A program made the position numbers and the translations under genes. A model generated the notes under the pieces. That model was not told the origin of the DNA. It did no database searches and saw only the letters and a list, made by a program, of their open reading frames with translations. DNA of 9,273 bases from NCBI GenBank assembly GCA_017881285.1, contig JADGRD010000098.1, forward strand, positions 1-9,273. Reading direction: 5' to 3'. Positions 1-8,226 of the stretch are shown one piece after another (the first letter of the stretch is position 1; the number at the start of each line of letters is the position of its first letter). This DNA is from Pseudomonadota bacterium. Its GTDB lineage: Bacteria; Myxococcota_A; Polyangia; Fen-1088.

Positions 1-1139
1 AAGACGGGCTCTATCTCGTCGAGAACTACGCCGCGCTTTACGACTGCGGCGCATCCGATTTCGAGGGCGTGTTTGGGCTACTGGACGGCAAGACGGTGCT
101 GGATGGCATGGCTTGTTTCCAGAAGCTCCGGTCCCCATCCTTCAACTGGCTGCTCGCGGACCGGAAAGGGAGCATCGGCTACCAGATGTCGGGTCGCCAT
201 TTTGTCCGGCCCGAAGGCACCTCGGGGCTTCTGCCTCTGCCCGGGTGGGACGAGCGCTACGCGTACCGCGGATTCGTCGAGGGCGACGAGCTGCCTCGAG
301 CCTACAACCCGCCGGAGGGCTTTCTGGTCAGCGCCAACGACGACAGAAACGGCTATGGCGAAAGCGCCCCCTGCGCCATTCACATGGGCAGCTACCGAAG
401 AGACAGAATCACCGTCTTGCTGCAAAGCCGCGACAAGTGGACCGCCGAAGAGATGGGTTCGATCCAGAATGATCTGTATTCGCTCCACGCCGAGGCTTTC
501 CTGGCGCGTTTCGAGGCGCTGATTCCCGACACACCCGCGGGCCGGATGCTGAAAGCCTGGGACAAACGGTACACGGGGGATGCGAAGGCCGCCGTCTTGT
601 TCGAGCGCGTCTATCGGGCGTTGTTGAGAAATACCTTCGGCCAACTGGCCTGGGGCACGAACGTCTTTGACTACCTCTGGGAGCAGACGGCCGCTTTCGC
701 GGGTTTCTACCACTACTTCGACAAGCTCCTGCTGGACGGAAGCGCGCACTGGTTCTCCAGGGAGAAGGTGGAGCAAGCGGCAAGGGATGCGTTCGAGGAG
801 GCGCTCGCGGGGCCTTGTCCAACCCTCAAGCAGACACGCGCGATGAAGATGGGCCATCTGCTTTTCGGCGGCAAGCTGCCCTCGTTTCTGGGCTTCGACG
901 GGGGGCCCGTCTTCGTCCCCGGCTCGCGCTCCACGGTCTGCCAGGCCCAGTTCTTCACGGAAGGCGGCCGCAAAGTCAGCTTCTGCCCTTCCTACCGATT
1001 CCTCACCGACATGGGTTCGGACGAGGCCTTTTCGAGCCTTCCCGGCGGCGCCACGGATCGGAGATTCAGTCGCTACTACAAGAACGAGCTTCGCCGCTAC
1101 CTCCGCGGGGAGTACAAGCGCCTCCACCTCAAAGGGTAG
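1..1139 (+). CDS. Penicillin acylase family protein (3' part, 5' end outside window)
   Basis: The frame is open from base 3 to the TAG at 1137-1139 (378 residues), so the true start lies upstream of the window. The protein matches the beta-chain part of penicillin acylase-type Ntn hydrolases, which cleave amide bonds in beta-lactams, acyl-homoserine lactones or other N-acyl compounds after self-processing. Visible family landmarks are NWLLADRKGSIGYQMSGR (about 142-198), the LPGW segment near 235-246, and YNPPEGFLVSANDD (about 304-345), where the family places an oxyanion-hole Asn. YRRDRI follows (about 392-409), and near the end is a GGATDRRFSRYY segment in place of the usual GGQSG-like C-terminal motif. 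The signal peptide, alpha chain and catalytic N-terminal nucleophile are not in the window, so activity and substrate cannot be judged. A GTG at 69 is in frame but falls inside the conserved fold and is not a credible start. Confidence 0.85.
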   Translation, partial: DGLYLVENYAALYDCGASDFEGVFGLLDGKTVLDGMACFQKLRSPSFNWLLADRKGSIGYQMSGRHFVRPEGTSGLLPLPGWDERYAYRGFVEGDELPRAYNPPEGFLVSANDDRNGYGESAPCAIHMGSYRRDRITVLLQSRDKWTAEEMGSIQNDLYSLHAEAFLARFEALIPDTPAGRMLKAWDKRYTGDAKAAVLFERVYRALLRNTFGQLAWGTNVFDYLWEQTAAFAGFYHYFDKLLLDGSAHWFSREKVEQAARDAFEEALAGPCPTLKQTRAMKMGHLLFGGKLPSFLGFDGGPVFVPGSRSTVCQAQFFTEGGRKVSFCPSYRFLTDMGSDEAFSSLPGGATDRRFSRYYKNELRRYLRGEYKRLHLKG

Positions 1140-1176
1140 GGATGGCGGTTCGTCCCCCTGTCCACCCGGGGAAGGC

Positions 1177-1182
1177 TACAAT
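1177..1182 (+). promoter_or_regulatory. Probable -10 element (TACAAT) of the GH77 gene
   Basis: TACAAT differs from TATAAT at one position and ends 8 bases before the ATG at 1191. No Shine-Dalgarno sequence lies in between, and transcription would begin at or within a few bases of the start codon. No good -35 is seen at normal spacing; instead there is a C-run and a short TCCCC/GGGGA inverted repeat (1153-1157 and 1168-1172). Confidence 0.5.
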
Positions 1183-1190
1183 CACTGGGC

Positions 1191-3086
1191 ATGCCGGCAG
1201 ATGGCCCACCTCGTGCAGTGAACGATGCGCTTGCCGCGCTGGGCGTGCGCCGGCTAGTCATCGGCATCCACGATCCGGCGTTCCCGGGGCTGCCGGGGGA
1301 AGACGTGGGCCGGGGCTCGCCGTACTCGCGCGGCGCCGAGCGCTGGCTGCGTTTCGTGCGTGGGCTCGGCTTCGACGGCGTGCAACTGGGACCGCAGGGG
1401 CAGACCTCGGATATCAACCCCTCGCCCTACGACGGCACCATCTTCTCGCGCAACGTCCTGTCCATCGATCTGCACCAGTTGACCGAGGCCAGCGATGGCC
1501 CTGCTTTGCTGCCCCGGGAAGCCCTGGCAACGCTCGCCGCTGCCCGCCCCCCCTGCTCAACCCAGCGCGTGTACCACTGCCATGTCTTCGCGTCGCAGCG
1601 ACGCGCGCTCGACGATGCCTTCGCGGGATTCGCGACGACGCGACATCCGGGCCTGACCGAACGGCTCGTGCAGTTCAAGCGACGGCACGGAGCGTGGCTC
1701 GAACGCGACAGCATGTACGAGGTTCTGTGCGATCTGCACGGCGGCCTCGGTTTCCGGGACTGGTGGACGCTTGCAGGCCCGCACCCCGATCAAGACCTGT
1801 GGAATCCGCCCCCCGAACGAGCGCGGGTTGCAGAGGCCCGACGTGCCGAGCTTGGGCGCGCGCGCCGGCAGCAGCTCGACGCCTTCGCCTTTCGCCAGAT
1901 GCTGTTTCACGACCAGCACGCGGCCCTGCGCCGACGCTGCCGCGAGCTGGGCCTGGAGCTCTATGGCGACCTGCAGATCGGCCTGTCGGATCAGGACGTC
2001 TTCGCCTATCGCTCGGTGCTCCTCTCCCGCTACGTCATGGGCGCGCCGCCCAGCCGCACCACCCCCGAGGGCCAGGCGTGGGGCTACGCACTCCTCGATC
2101 CCAGCCAGGCCGACGCCGCGACGCCGGGCCGGGACGGGGCGCTGCGCCTCCTGCTCGCGCGCGTGGACAAGCTCTTCGACGAAGCCGACGCCATCCGCCT
2201 CGACCACCCCCACGGCCTGGTCTGTCCCTGGGCCTACCGCGCGGGGCAGCCCGATTCCTTGTTCGCCGTGCAACACGGGGCGCGCCTGCACGCCGCGCCG
2301 GATCTACCCGATCACCCCGAGCTCGCGCGTTTCGCCATCGTCGATCCCGAGCAGCTCGACCGCTCGCTACCCCGCTATGCCGACGATTGGGAATGCGATC
2401 TGCGGCCCGAGCAGATCGATCGCTACGCCGTGTTCTTCGACGCCATGGTCGCCTCGGCGAGGAACCACTGTCGCGACAAGCGCGACATCGTCTGCGAGGT
2501 GCTCTCGACGCTGCCGCGCCCGCTCGCCGCCATGCTCGAGCGTCACGGGCTGGGCCGTTTTCGCGTCGTCCAGAAGGCCAATCTCGACGATGCCGCGGAC
2601 GTCTATCGCCCCGAGAACGCGCGGCCCGAGGACTGGATCATGGCCGGCAACCACGACACAAAGCCGATCTGGAGCGTGGTGCGCGACTGGGCCGTTTCGG
2701 ACAAGCGCGAGCGCTGGGCCGCCCACCTGGCGGCCCGCCTGGGCACGGACCGCCGCGAACTGCTCGCGCAGCCCGGCGCGCTTGTGCATGCGCTCTTCGC
2801 CGAGATGTTCGCCAGCGCAGCCGAGAACGTCAGCGTGTTCTTCACCGATCTGTTCGGCTTCGAACAGTCCTACAACGTCCCCGGCACCGTCAGCGAGGAC
2901 AACTGGTCGCTGCGCCTGGGCCCGGACTTCGAGCGCGACTACGCCGAGAAGGTCACCCGCGGCCAGGCGCTGAACCTGCCGCGCGCGCTGGCCCTGGCCT
3001 TCGGCGGCCGCGGCCCCGACTTCCGCCGGGCGCACGCGGAGCTGGTCGCCGAGCTGGAGCGCCTGGCGACGGAGGGCAAGCGTTGA
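1191..3086 (+). CDS. malQ: 4-alpha-glucanotransferase, GH77 family (divergent)
   Basis: A 631-residue protein of the amylomaltase/disproportionating-enzyme family, which transfers alpha-1,4-glucan segments between maltodextrins in the cytoplasm for glycogen or maltodextrin metabolism. Supporting motifs in order are FDGVQLGPQG followed by PSPYDG (S78-G82), LYGDLQIGLSDQDVFAYR (the MalQ GDLPIGV-type segment), and IRLDHPHG with the expected nucleophile Asp338. VCEVLS follows with the acid/base Glu436, then GNHDTK with the transition-state Asp489, and a C-terminal YNVPGTVSEDNWSLRL that is close to the canonical NVPGT...NWSWR. All three catalytic carboxylates and the Arg before the nucleophile (R336) are kept. 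The surroundings differ from E. coli and Thermus MalQ, and there is about 50 residues of extra sequence between nucleophile and acid/base. The ATG at 1191 is chosen because it opens the recognisable domain and follows a -10-like element. There is no Shine-Dalgarno. The gene lies 51 bases after the acylase gene but probably has its own promoter. Confidence 0.88.
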   Translation: MPADGPPRAVNDALAALGVRRLVIGIHDPAFPGLPGEDVGRGSPYSRGAERWLRFVRGLGFDGVQLGPQGQTSDINPSPYDGTIFSRNVLSIDLHQLTEASDGPALLPREALATLAAARPPCSTQRVYHCHVFASQRRALDDAFAGFATTRHPGLTERLVQFKRRHGAWLERDSMYEVLCDLHGGLGFRDWWTLAGPHPDQDLWNPPPERARVAEARRAELGRARRQQLDAFAFRQMLFHDQHAALRRRCRELGLELYGDLQIGLSDQDVFAYRSVLLSRYVMGAPPSRTTPEGQAWGYALLDPSQADAATPGRDGALRLLLARVDKLFDEADAIRLDHPHGLVCPWAYRAGQPDSLFAVQHGARLHAAPDLPDHPELARFAIVDPEQLDRSLPRYADDWECDLRPEQIDRYAVFFDAMVASARNHCRDKRDIVCEVLSTLPRPLAAMLERHGLGRFRVVQKANLDDAADVYRPENARPEDWIMAGNHDTKPIWSVVRDWAVSDKRERWAAHLAARLGTDRRELLAQPGALVHALFAEMFASAAENVSVFFTDLFGFEQSYNVPGTVSEDNWSLRLGPDFERDYAEKVTRGQALNLPRALALAFGGRGPDFRRAHAELVAELERLATEGKR

Positions 3087-3203
3087 CGGCCGCACGACCT
3101 GCACGCCAGAACGTCTTCACCGTTTTCGCCTTCGGGGGTCTAGAGCGCCGAACGGTTTGAGGGACCGAGTGGAATCGCGAGGTTGCGAGCGGCCCGTCGA
3201 GCG

Positions 3204-3233
3204 TTGGCGTCCACCCCGTCGGCGCAGTACAAT
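3204..3233 (+). promoter_or_regulatory. Sigma70-type promoter of the DUF4404 gene
   Basis: TTGGCG (3204-3209) and TACAAT (3228-3233) are separated by 18 bases, matching the housekeeping consensus at 4 of 6 and 5 of 6 positions. It is the best full promoter in the window. The predicted transcription start, about 7 bases past the -10, falls next to the ATG at 3243. This fits a leaderless or nearly leaderless message. Confidence 0.6.
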
Positions 3234-3242
3234 TTGATGGAC

Positions 3243-3575
3243 ATGATCTCCGAACGCCTTGCCACGATCGAAGCTACGCTCCGGGACAGCGCCAACATTC
3301 CAGAGGCCACCCGGCGGGAATTGCTCGACCTCGTGGCTGGGCTGAAGACTGAGGTGGTGCCGCTCGTGGACACGCACGGTGCGACGGCGCATGAAATTGC
3401 GGGCAGCGTGGAAGCCGCGGTACAGGCGTCGGTGCGGCGGGAGAAACATCCTGAGAAAGCGGCACAAGCCGTGGAAGGGCTGGCGGCTTCGGTGCGCGAA
3501 TTCGAGGCTACCCATCCGAAGCTGGTGGAAATCGTGGACCGGCTGGCGCTCACCCTTTCGAACATGGGGATCTGA
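3243..3575 (+). CDS. Small DUF4404-type protein
   Basis: A 110-residue, mostly helical and soluble protein with no signal peptide or membrane segment. It resembles the DUF4404 family: an N-terminal helix of the type IPEATRRELLDLVAGLK, and a C-terminal signature with FEATHPKLVEIVDRLALTL ending in SNMGI, which I recall as characteristic of that family. The function of the family is unknown to me. Two ATG codons lie close together (3237 and 3243). I prefer 3243 because the TACAAT -10 ends 9 bases before it, the same spacing seen at the neighbouring genes, whereas 3237 would lie upstream of the likely transcription start. A TTG at 3183 is in frame but lies upstream of the promoter. The gene stands alone, 156 bases after the GH77 gene and convergent with the Spy-like gene. 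Confidence 0.72.
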   Translation: MISERLATIEATLRDSANIPEATRRELLDLVAGLKTEVVPLVDTHGATAHEIAGSVEAAVQASVRREKHPEKAAQAVEGLAASVREFEATHPKLVEIVDRLALTLSNMGI

Positions 3576-3695
3576 GGGCATCCTGGCCGCGATCTGCGGC
3601 TGCGCGACTGCGAACAGAACGCCGACGCCAGGGCTCTGCTCGGAAATGCCTCCCTCCTCAGGCCGGATGACAGCTTGGCGAGGGCCTGGTGCAGC

Positions 3696-4292
3696 CTACT
3701 TCTTCTCGGGCTTCGGTCCCTTGCCGGGCCCACCAGGTCCACCTGGGCCATCCGGGCCCTTGCCCGGACCAGCGCCGTGCATGCAGGGGCATTCGCTGCC
3801 GTGCATGCAGGCGCATTCACCGCCGTGCATGCCAGGCATACCCGGCCCGTGCATGCCAGGCATGCCGGGGCCCGCATCGTGGTCCTCGGCCCACTTGGCC
3901 CGCTGCTCTGGCGTCAGCAGTGCGTGGATTTGCAGCTTGGTGTCGATGTGAATGCCCCATAGCTTGGACTGGATGGCACTCATCTCGGCGTGCTTGCGCT
4001 CGATGGCCGCTCTGTCGGGCTTGTCGACTGCCCAGAGAGGCTGCATCTCCTTCATCTTGGCGGCCATCTCCTTGTGCAGGGGCCCGGCCTGCTTGGCCGC
4101 GGCCTCGTGGATCTTGTCCATCTTCTGCTTCTGCTCGGACGTGAGGTTGAGATCTGCGGGCGGTCCCATGGGCTTGCCTGCCTTGGGCCCCTCGCCTTTG
4201 GCCTTGGGGCCGCGCTCGCCTGCCTGGGCGTTCCCTGCAAAGCCGGCCAGAAGTAGGGCTGCGACTCCGACGATTCTGAGGACTGTGTTCAT
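3696..4292 (-). CDS. Spy/CpxP/ZraP-like periplasmic protein with Met/His/Cys repeat tail
   Basis: A 198-residue secreted protein. Residues 1-24 form a clear signal peptide (a hydrophobic VGVAALLLAGFAG core, cleavage likely after AQA). The mature part is a charged helical hairpin with two LTxxQ motifs, LTSEQ (50-54) and LTPEQ (126-130), the hallmark of Spy/CpxP/ZraP/CnrX-like periplasmic chaperones and metal-stress proteins. Residues 141-172 are four octapeptide repeats: GPGMPGMH twice, then GGECACMH and GSECPCMH. A Gly/Pro/Lys tail with GPx triplets ends the protein. The Met, His and Cys residues suggest soft-metal binding (copper, zinc or similar), which is inference. The start at 4292 is decided by the signal peptide and by a strong GGGAGGA Shine-Dalgarno 6 bases upstream. 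An in-frame ATG at 4328 would spoil the signal peptide. The gene is divergent from the ABC-F gene and convergent with the DUF4404 gene, so it is probably monocistronic. Confidence 0.82.
   Translation of the reverse strand: MNTVLRIVGVAALLLAGFAGNAQAGERGPKAKGEGPKAGKPMGPPADLNLTSEQKQKMDKIHEAAAKQAGPLHKEMAAKMKEMQPLWAVDKPDRAAIERKHAEMSAIQSKLWGIHIDTKLQIHALLTPEQRAKWAEDHDAGPGMPGMHGPGMPGMHGGECACMHGSECPCMHGAGPGKGPDGPGGPGGPGKGPKPEKK
3777..3872 (-). repeat. Four tandem 24-bp repeats coding for metal-binding-like octapeptides
   Basis: Four contiguous 24-bp units (3777-3800, 3801-3824, 3825-3848, 3849-3872) each begin GTGCATGC on the + strand and keep the reading frame of the overlapping gene. On the coding strand each unit gives Gly-x-x-(Met/Cys)-x-(Gly/Cys)-Met-His. 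The two codon-5'-proximal units are the Met form and the two distal ones the Cys form. Within each pair the units are more alike than between pairs, suggesting stepwise duplication. Confidence 0.9.
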
Positions 4293-4296
4293 GGGG

Positions 4297-4305
4297 TTCC
4301 TCCCT
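4297..4305 (-). promoter_or_regulatory. Strong ribosome binding site of the Spy-like gene
   Basis: On the minus strand the sequence reads AGGGAGGAA, with its GGAGG core 6 bases before the ATG at 4292. It is a near-ideal Shine-Dalgarno and fixes the start codon. It contrasts with the neighbouring + strand genes, which have none. Confidence 0.85.
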
Positions 4306-4511
4306 GAGTTGTGGCCTGGTTCTGGCACATGCGGCGGGTTTTTGCGAGCGGTTCCCTGAGGCCCTTGGCATCGAGGAAGTCCTCACCCCACCGCAATCAC
4401 CCTGGCAGAATCCATTTGCTGAACAGCGCGCATCCAGCGTCACCATCACGTCAGTGCTCGCAGACGGAATTCTGGCATTGCCGGTCTTCGCCCTGAGTCG
4501 CCAATTCCCCC

Positions 4512-4517
4512 TATACT
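4512..4517 (+). promoter_or_regulatory. Probable -10 element (TATACT) of the ABC-F gene
   Basis: TATACT, a 5 of 6 match to TATAAT, ends 9 bases before the ATG at 4527. No Shine-Dalgarno lies between them, so a very short or absent 5' leader is likely. The best -35 candidate, TTCGCC (4487-4492), is weak and spaced at 19 bases. Confidence 0.55.
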
Positions 4518-4526
4518 CCCGGCCGC

Positions 4527-6361
<1,835 letters not shown>

Positions 6362-6365
<4 letters not shown>

Positions 6366-6571
6366 AGGCGGGCTCGCTCGCGGCGTCCGACATCGACGCC
6401 ACGACCGGCGCGGCCACTGCAGGCGCCGACATTCCCGTCGCGAGCACCCAGATCGCCTACGCGCGCACCCTGGGCGTGGCCCTGGGCCTGCCCGCCGATC
6501 TCGTGAGCGCGGATCGCAACGCCAGCGCCGTCGGCAAGGTGGTGAAAGCCGCGCTCAACGGGGTGGGCTAG
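6362..6571 (+). pseudogene. Orphan coding-like stretch without start codon, possible gene remnant
   Basis: Directly after the ABC-F stop, the frame one base back (-1) stays open to TAG at 6569-6571. Its codons end almost always in G or C, as in the real genes here. The translation is about 69 residues, alanine-rich and plausible as protein, with segments such as DIPVASTQIAYARTLGVALG and a C-terminus of VVKAALNGVG. No ATG, GTG or TTG precedes it in frame between 6119 and the middle of the stretch. Only a CTG at 6362, overlapping the ABC-F TGA as CTGA, could serve. It could be the 3' remnant of a deleted gene, an ABC-F extension reached by a frameshift (natural or from a sequencing error), or a coupled small ORF with a CTG start. 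I do not recognise the family. Confidence 0.4.
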
Positions 6572-6582
6572 CCGAATGGGTG

Positions 6583-6588
6583 TACCAT
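6583..6588 (+). promoter_or_regulatory. Probable -10 element (TACCAT) of the barrel-protein gene
   Basis: TACCAT, 4 of 6 to TATAAT and directly preceded by TG, ends 10 bases before the ATG at 6599. No Shine-Dalgarno is present. No clear -35 is seen at normal spacing. The position matches the -10 hexamers of three other genes in the window, which is the main support. Confidence 0.4.
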
Positions 6589-6598
6589 CGCACGCGCG

Positions 6599-7549
6599 AT
6601 GTTCACTCGCCTGGCCGGGGTCGGGATCGTTCTCGGACTTGCAACCGCAGCCCACGCGGCCGCGCTGCAGGTGTCGGCCGAACCTCCGCTGTCCGCCGAG
6701 CGTCTGAGCGACGCGCTTCGCAGCTATCTCGACGGCGCCGAGCTCACGGTCACACCGATCGCCGGAGCTTCCGATCACCGCGATGACCTGCGATTGCCCC
6801 CCGGCACCGTGGGCATCACCCTGCGCGGCAACCGCGGCTCGGGGGAAGACGCGGAGCTGGTGCTGGCCGACGGCGAAGAGACCGTCTTCGCTCGCCTGCC
6901 CGGCGCGCTTCGCACCGAGGATCTCTACCGTACGGCGGCGCTGAAGGTGCAGGCGCTGCTGCAAAGGCGTGCGGCGGCCGGCGTGGTCACGCGGCCGGCC
7001 GAGGACGTGAGTGAACGCCTCCCGCCATCCCCAGCTGCCGCGCGCGATTGGCTCTGGCTCGACGCGGGGCTCGCCTTCATGCTGCCCTCGGAGGGGCTCG
7101 CGCGTGAGGGTCTGCGCCTGGGCACCGGGCTGCGCTTCGCCCGGCGCTGGCGCCTGGGGCTCGGCGCCTATCTCGAGCCACCCCAATCGACCAGCTCGCA
7201 GGGCATCAACGTGTCCGCCTGGGAGATCCCATCCTGGCTCTCGCTCGGCTTCGCCTGGCACCAAGGCAAGTGGCAGGGTTGGCTGGACGCCGTCGGCCAC
7301 GCGGCCGTACGCAGGGTCTCGGCCGAAGCATCGGGGATCGTTTCCCGTTCCGACACCTCGCTGTCGCCACGGGCCGGCGGCGCGCTGGGTCTTGCCCTTG
7401 CGCTCGCACCAGGGCTGCGTGCCGAAGCGAGGGTATCCCTCCTGGCCGCGCTCGCCGACACGCGCTACCGCGTCGACGGCCAGGTGGTTTGGCCCGCCGC
7501 GCGGACCTTGCTGCTGCTCGAACTGGGGCTCGAGTACGGGGTGCGCTAG
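6599..7549 (+). CDS. Secreted, probable outer-membrane beta-barrel protein, function unknown
   Basis: A 316-residue protein with a signal peptide (hydrophobic LAGVGIVLGLATAAHA, cleavage after about A20). Residues about 22-125 form a mixed alpha/beta periplasmic-type domain. Residues about 148-316 alternate polar and hydrophobic residues with turn-like Gly/Pro positions, such as LWLDAGLAFML, LGTGLRFARRWRLGLGAYL and a terminal LLLLELGLEYGVR, as expected for amphipathic barrel strands. The last residue is Arg rather than the usual aromatic. I do not recognise a named family. The gene lies 68 bases upstream of an ECF sigma gene and in the same direction. Its TAG stop overlaps a GTG in the sigma frame (7549). 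A role as a surface component or target of the sigma/FecR system is inferred from this arrangement only. The start is chosen for its signal peptide. Confidence 0.75.
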   Translation: MFTRLAGVGIVLGLATAAHAAALQVSAEPPLSAERLSDALRSYLDGAELTVTPIAGASDHRDDLRLPPGTVGITLRGNRGSGEDAELVLADGEETVFARLPGALRTEDLYRTAALKVQALLQRRAAAGVVTRPAEDVSERLPPSPAAARDWLWLDAGLAFMLPSEGLAREGLRLGTGLRFARRWRLGLGAYLEPPQSTSSQGINVSAWEIPSWLSLGFAWHQGKWQGWLDAVGHAAVRRVSAEASGIVSRSDTSLSPRAGGALGLALALAPGLRAEARVSLLAALADTRYRVDGQVVWPAARTLLLLELGLEYGVR

Positions 7550-7604
7550 TGCGGAATGCCTCGGGTTTCCTCGCCGGCGACCTAACCTTTGGGCTCCGCC
7601 TCGG

Positions 7605-7620
7605 CACACTACTTAGTGTG
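7605..7620. promoter_or_regulatory. Perfect inverted repeat overlapping the sigma-factor start codon
   Basis: CACACTA (7605-7611), a 2-base spacer CT, and TAGTGTG (7614-7620) form a perfect 7-bp inverted repeat. Its right arm contains the GTG start of the sigma gene. It lies in a locally AT-richer gap and also contains a TACTTA hexamer (7610-7615). It could be an operator for a dimeric regulator, or a small RNA hairpin covering the start codon. Either would allow control of sigma synthesis. Confidence 0.5.
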
Positions 7621-8226
7621 GAACCCGAGCTCGACAGCCTCGGCGCCGGTGGCGACGACCGCCAGGTTGCGGACTACGTGCGCCGCGCGCAGACCGGGGA
7701 TCCCGAGGGCTGGAAGCAGCTCTTCCGCCTGCACGTCCGGCGCTTGCACCGCCTGGTTCACCGCCTGGCGGGTCCCGGGACCGACGCGGAGGATCTCGTG
7801 CAGATCATCTTCGTGCAGGCGTTTCGGGCGCTGCCCGGCTTTCGCGGGGATGCCGCCTTCTTTACCTGGCTTGGCCGTATCGCGGTTCGCATCACCTTGC
7901 GCCAGGTACGCCAGGCGCGTTCGCGCCCCTTGCCGCTCGACGAGGCCATGGACGGCGCGGCGGGCAGCTCTGCCGAAGGCGCCACCGACGCGCGCCGCGC
8001 GCTCGCCCACTTCGACGCCATCCTGGGCTCGCTCTCCGACAAGCGGCGCACGGCCTTCGTACTGCACGTCCTCGAGGGACACAGTCTCGACGAGGTGGCG
8101 GACATGGTCGACGCCCGGATCGGTGCCGTCAAGGTACGGATCCACGACGCGCGCGTGGAGATCGAACGCCAGGCCCGCCGCGACCCCTACCTTGCCCACT
8201 ACTTGCGATGGGAGCCCACGACATGA
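7618..8226 (+). CDS. ECF-type RNA polymerase sigma factor
   Basis: A 202-residue cytoplasmic protein with the two-domain layout of ECF sigma factors. Region 2 (about 16-95) includes DAEDLVQIIFVQAFRALPGF (56-75) followed by a TWLGRIA core-binding segment. After a variable linker comes region 4 (about 130-190), with LSDKRRTAFVLHVLEGHS, a helix-turn-helix around LDEVADMVDARIGAVKVRIH and a closing basic helix. It would direct RNA polymerase to a specific set of promoters once released by its anti-sigma partner. The GTG at 7618 is preferred because family similarity begins shortly after it and the upstream stretch looks non-coding. A GTG at 7549, overlapping the previous stop, would add 23 residues and cannot be excluded. 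No Shine-Dalgarno is seen for either start. The stop overlaps the next start as ATGA, indicating coupled translation with the downstream FecR protein, its likely regulator. Confidence 0.88.
   Translation: MEPELDSLGAGGDDRQVADYVRRAQTGDPEGWKQLFRLHVRRLHRLVHRLAGPGTDAEDLVQIIFVQAFRALPGFRGDAAFFTWLGRIAVRITLRQVRQARSRPLPLDEAMDGAAGSSAEGATDARRALAHFDAILGSLSDKRRTAFVLHVLEGHSLDEVADMVDARIGAVKVRIHDARVEIERQARRDPYLAHYLRWEPTT

Larger units (their letters stand above)
4293..4526. promoter_or_regulatory. Divergent intergenic region between Spy-like and ABC-F genes
   Basis: This 234-base stretch must hold the promoters of both divergent genes. The ABC-F side has TATACT at 4512-4517. For the Spy-like side I see only the Shine-Dalgarno and a weak sigma54-like element at 4391-4408 with a mismatch in the essential -24 GG. 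A short GGCATTGCC palindrome (4474-4482) lies upstream of the ABC-F -10. I see no credible small gene here. Confidence 0.45.

Noticed and set aside
78..1127. Minus-strand open frame antisense to the acylase gene (349 codons)
   Set aside because: It mirrors the codon bias of the real gene on the other strand, with no domain, signal or ribosome site of its own.
3119..3156. Inverted repeat ACCGTT / AACGGT after the GH77 gene as a terminator
   Set aside because: The stem is only 6 bp with a 26-base loop, and no T-run follows.
815..3160. Very long open + strand frame (781 codons) spanning the acylase end and the GH77 gene
   Set aside because: It overlaps two well-supported genes in another frame. 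Its translation is Arg/Pro/Ala-rich without any recognisable motif, typical of an out-of-phase frame in GC-rich DNA.
3585..3605. GCCGC-GATCT-GCGGC hairpin between the convergent DUF4404 and Spy-like genes
   Set aside because: A 5-bp stem without a T-run on either strand is expected often in DNA this rich in GC. It may still form, but I cannot call it a terminator.
4391..4408. Sigma54-like promoter on the minus strand upstream of the Spy-like gene (TGCCAG, then TTGCGG)
   Set aside because: Spacing is right and the -12 GC is present, but the essential -24 GG is GC. One near match in 234 bases is not enough, although ZraP-type genes can be sigma54-controlled.
4403..4421. Sigma54-like TGGCAG...TTGCT on the + strand upstream of the ABC-F gene
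   Set aside because: The distance between the GG and GC elements is two bases too long for a sigma54 promoter, and a better -10 exists at 4512-4517.
4311..4496. Small + strand open frame (61 codons) in the divergent intergenic region
   Set aside because: It has no ribosome site, codon bias unlike the neighbours, and it overlaps the likely promoter region of both flanking genes.
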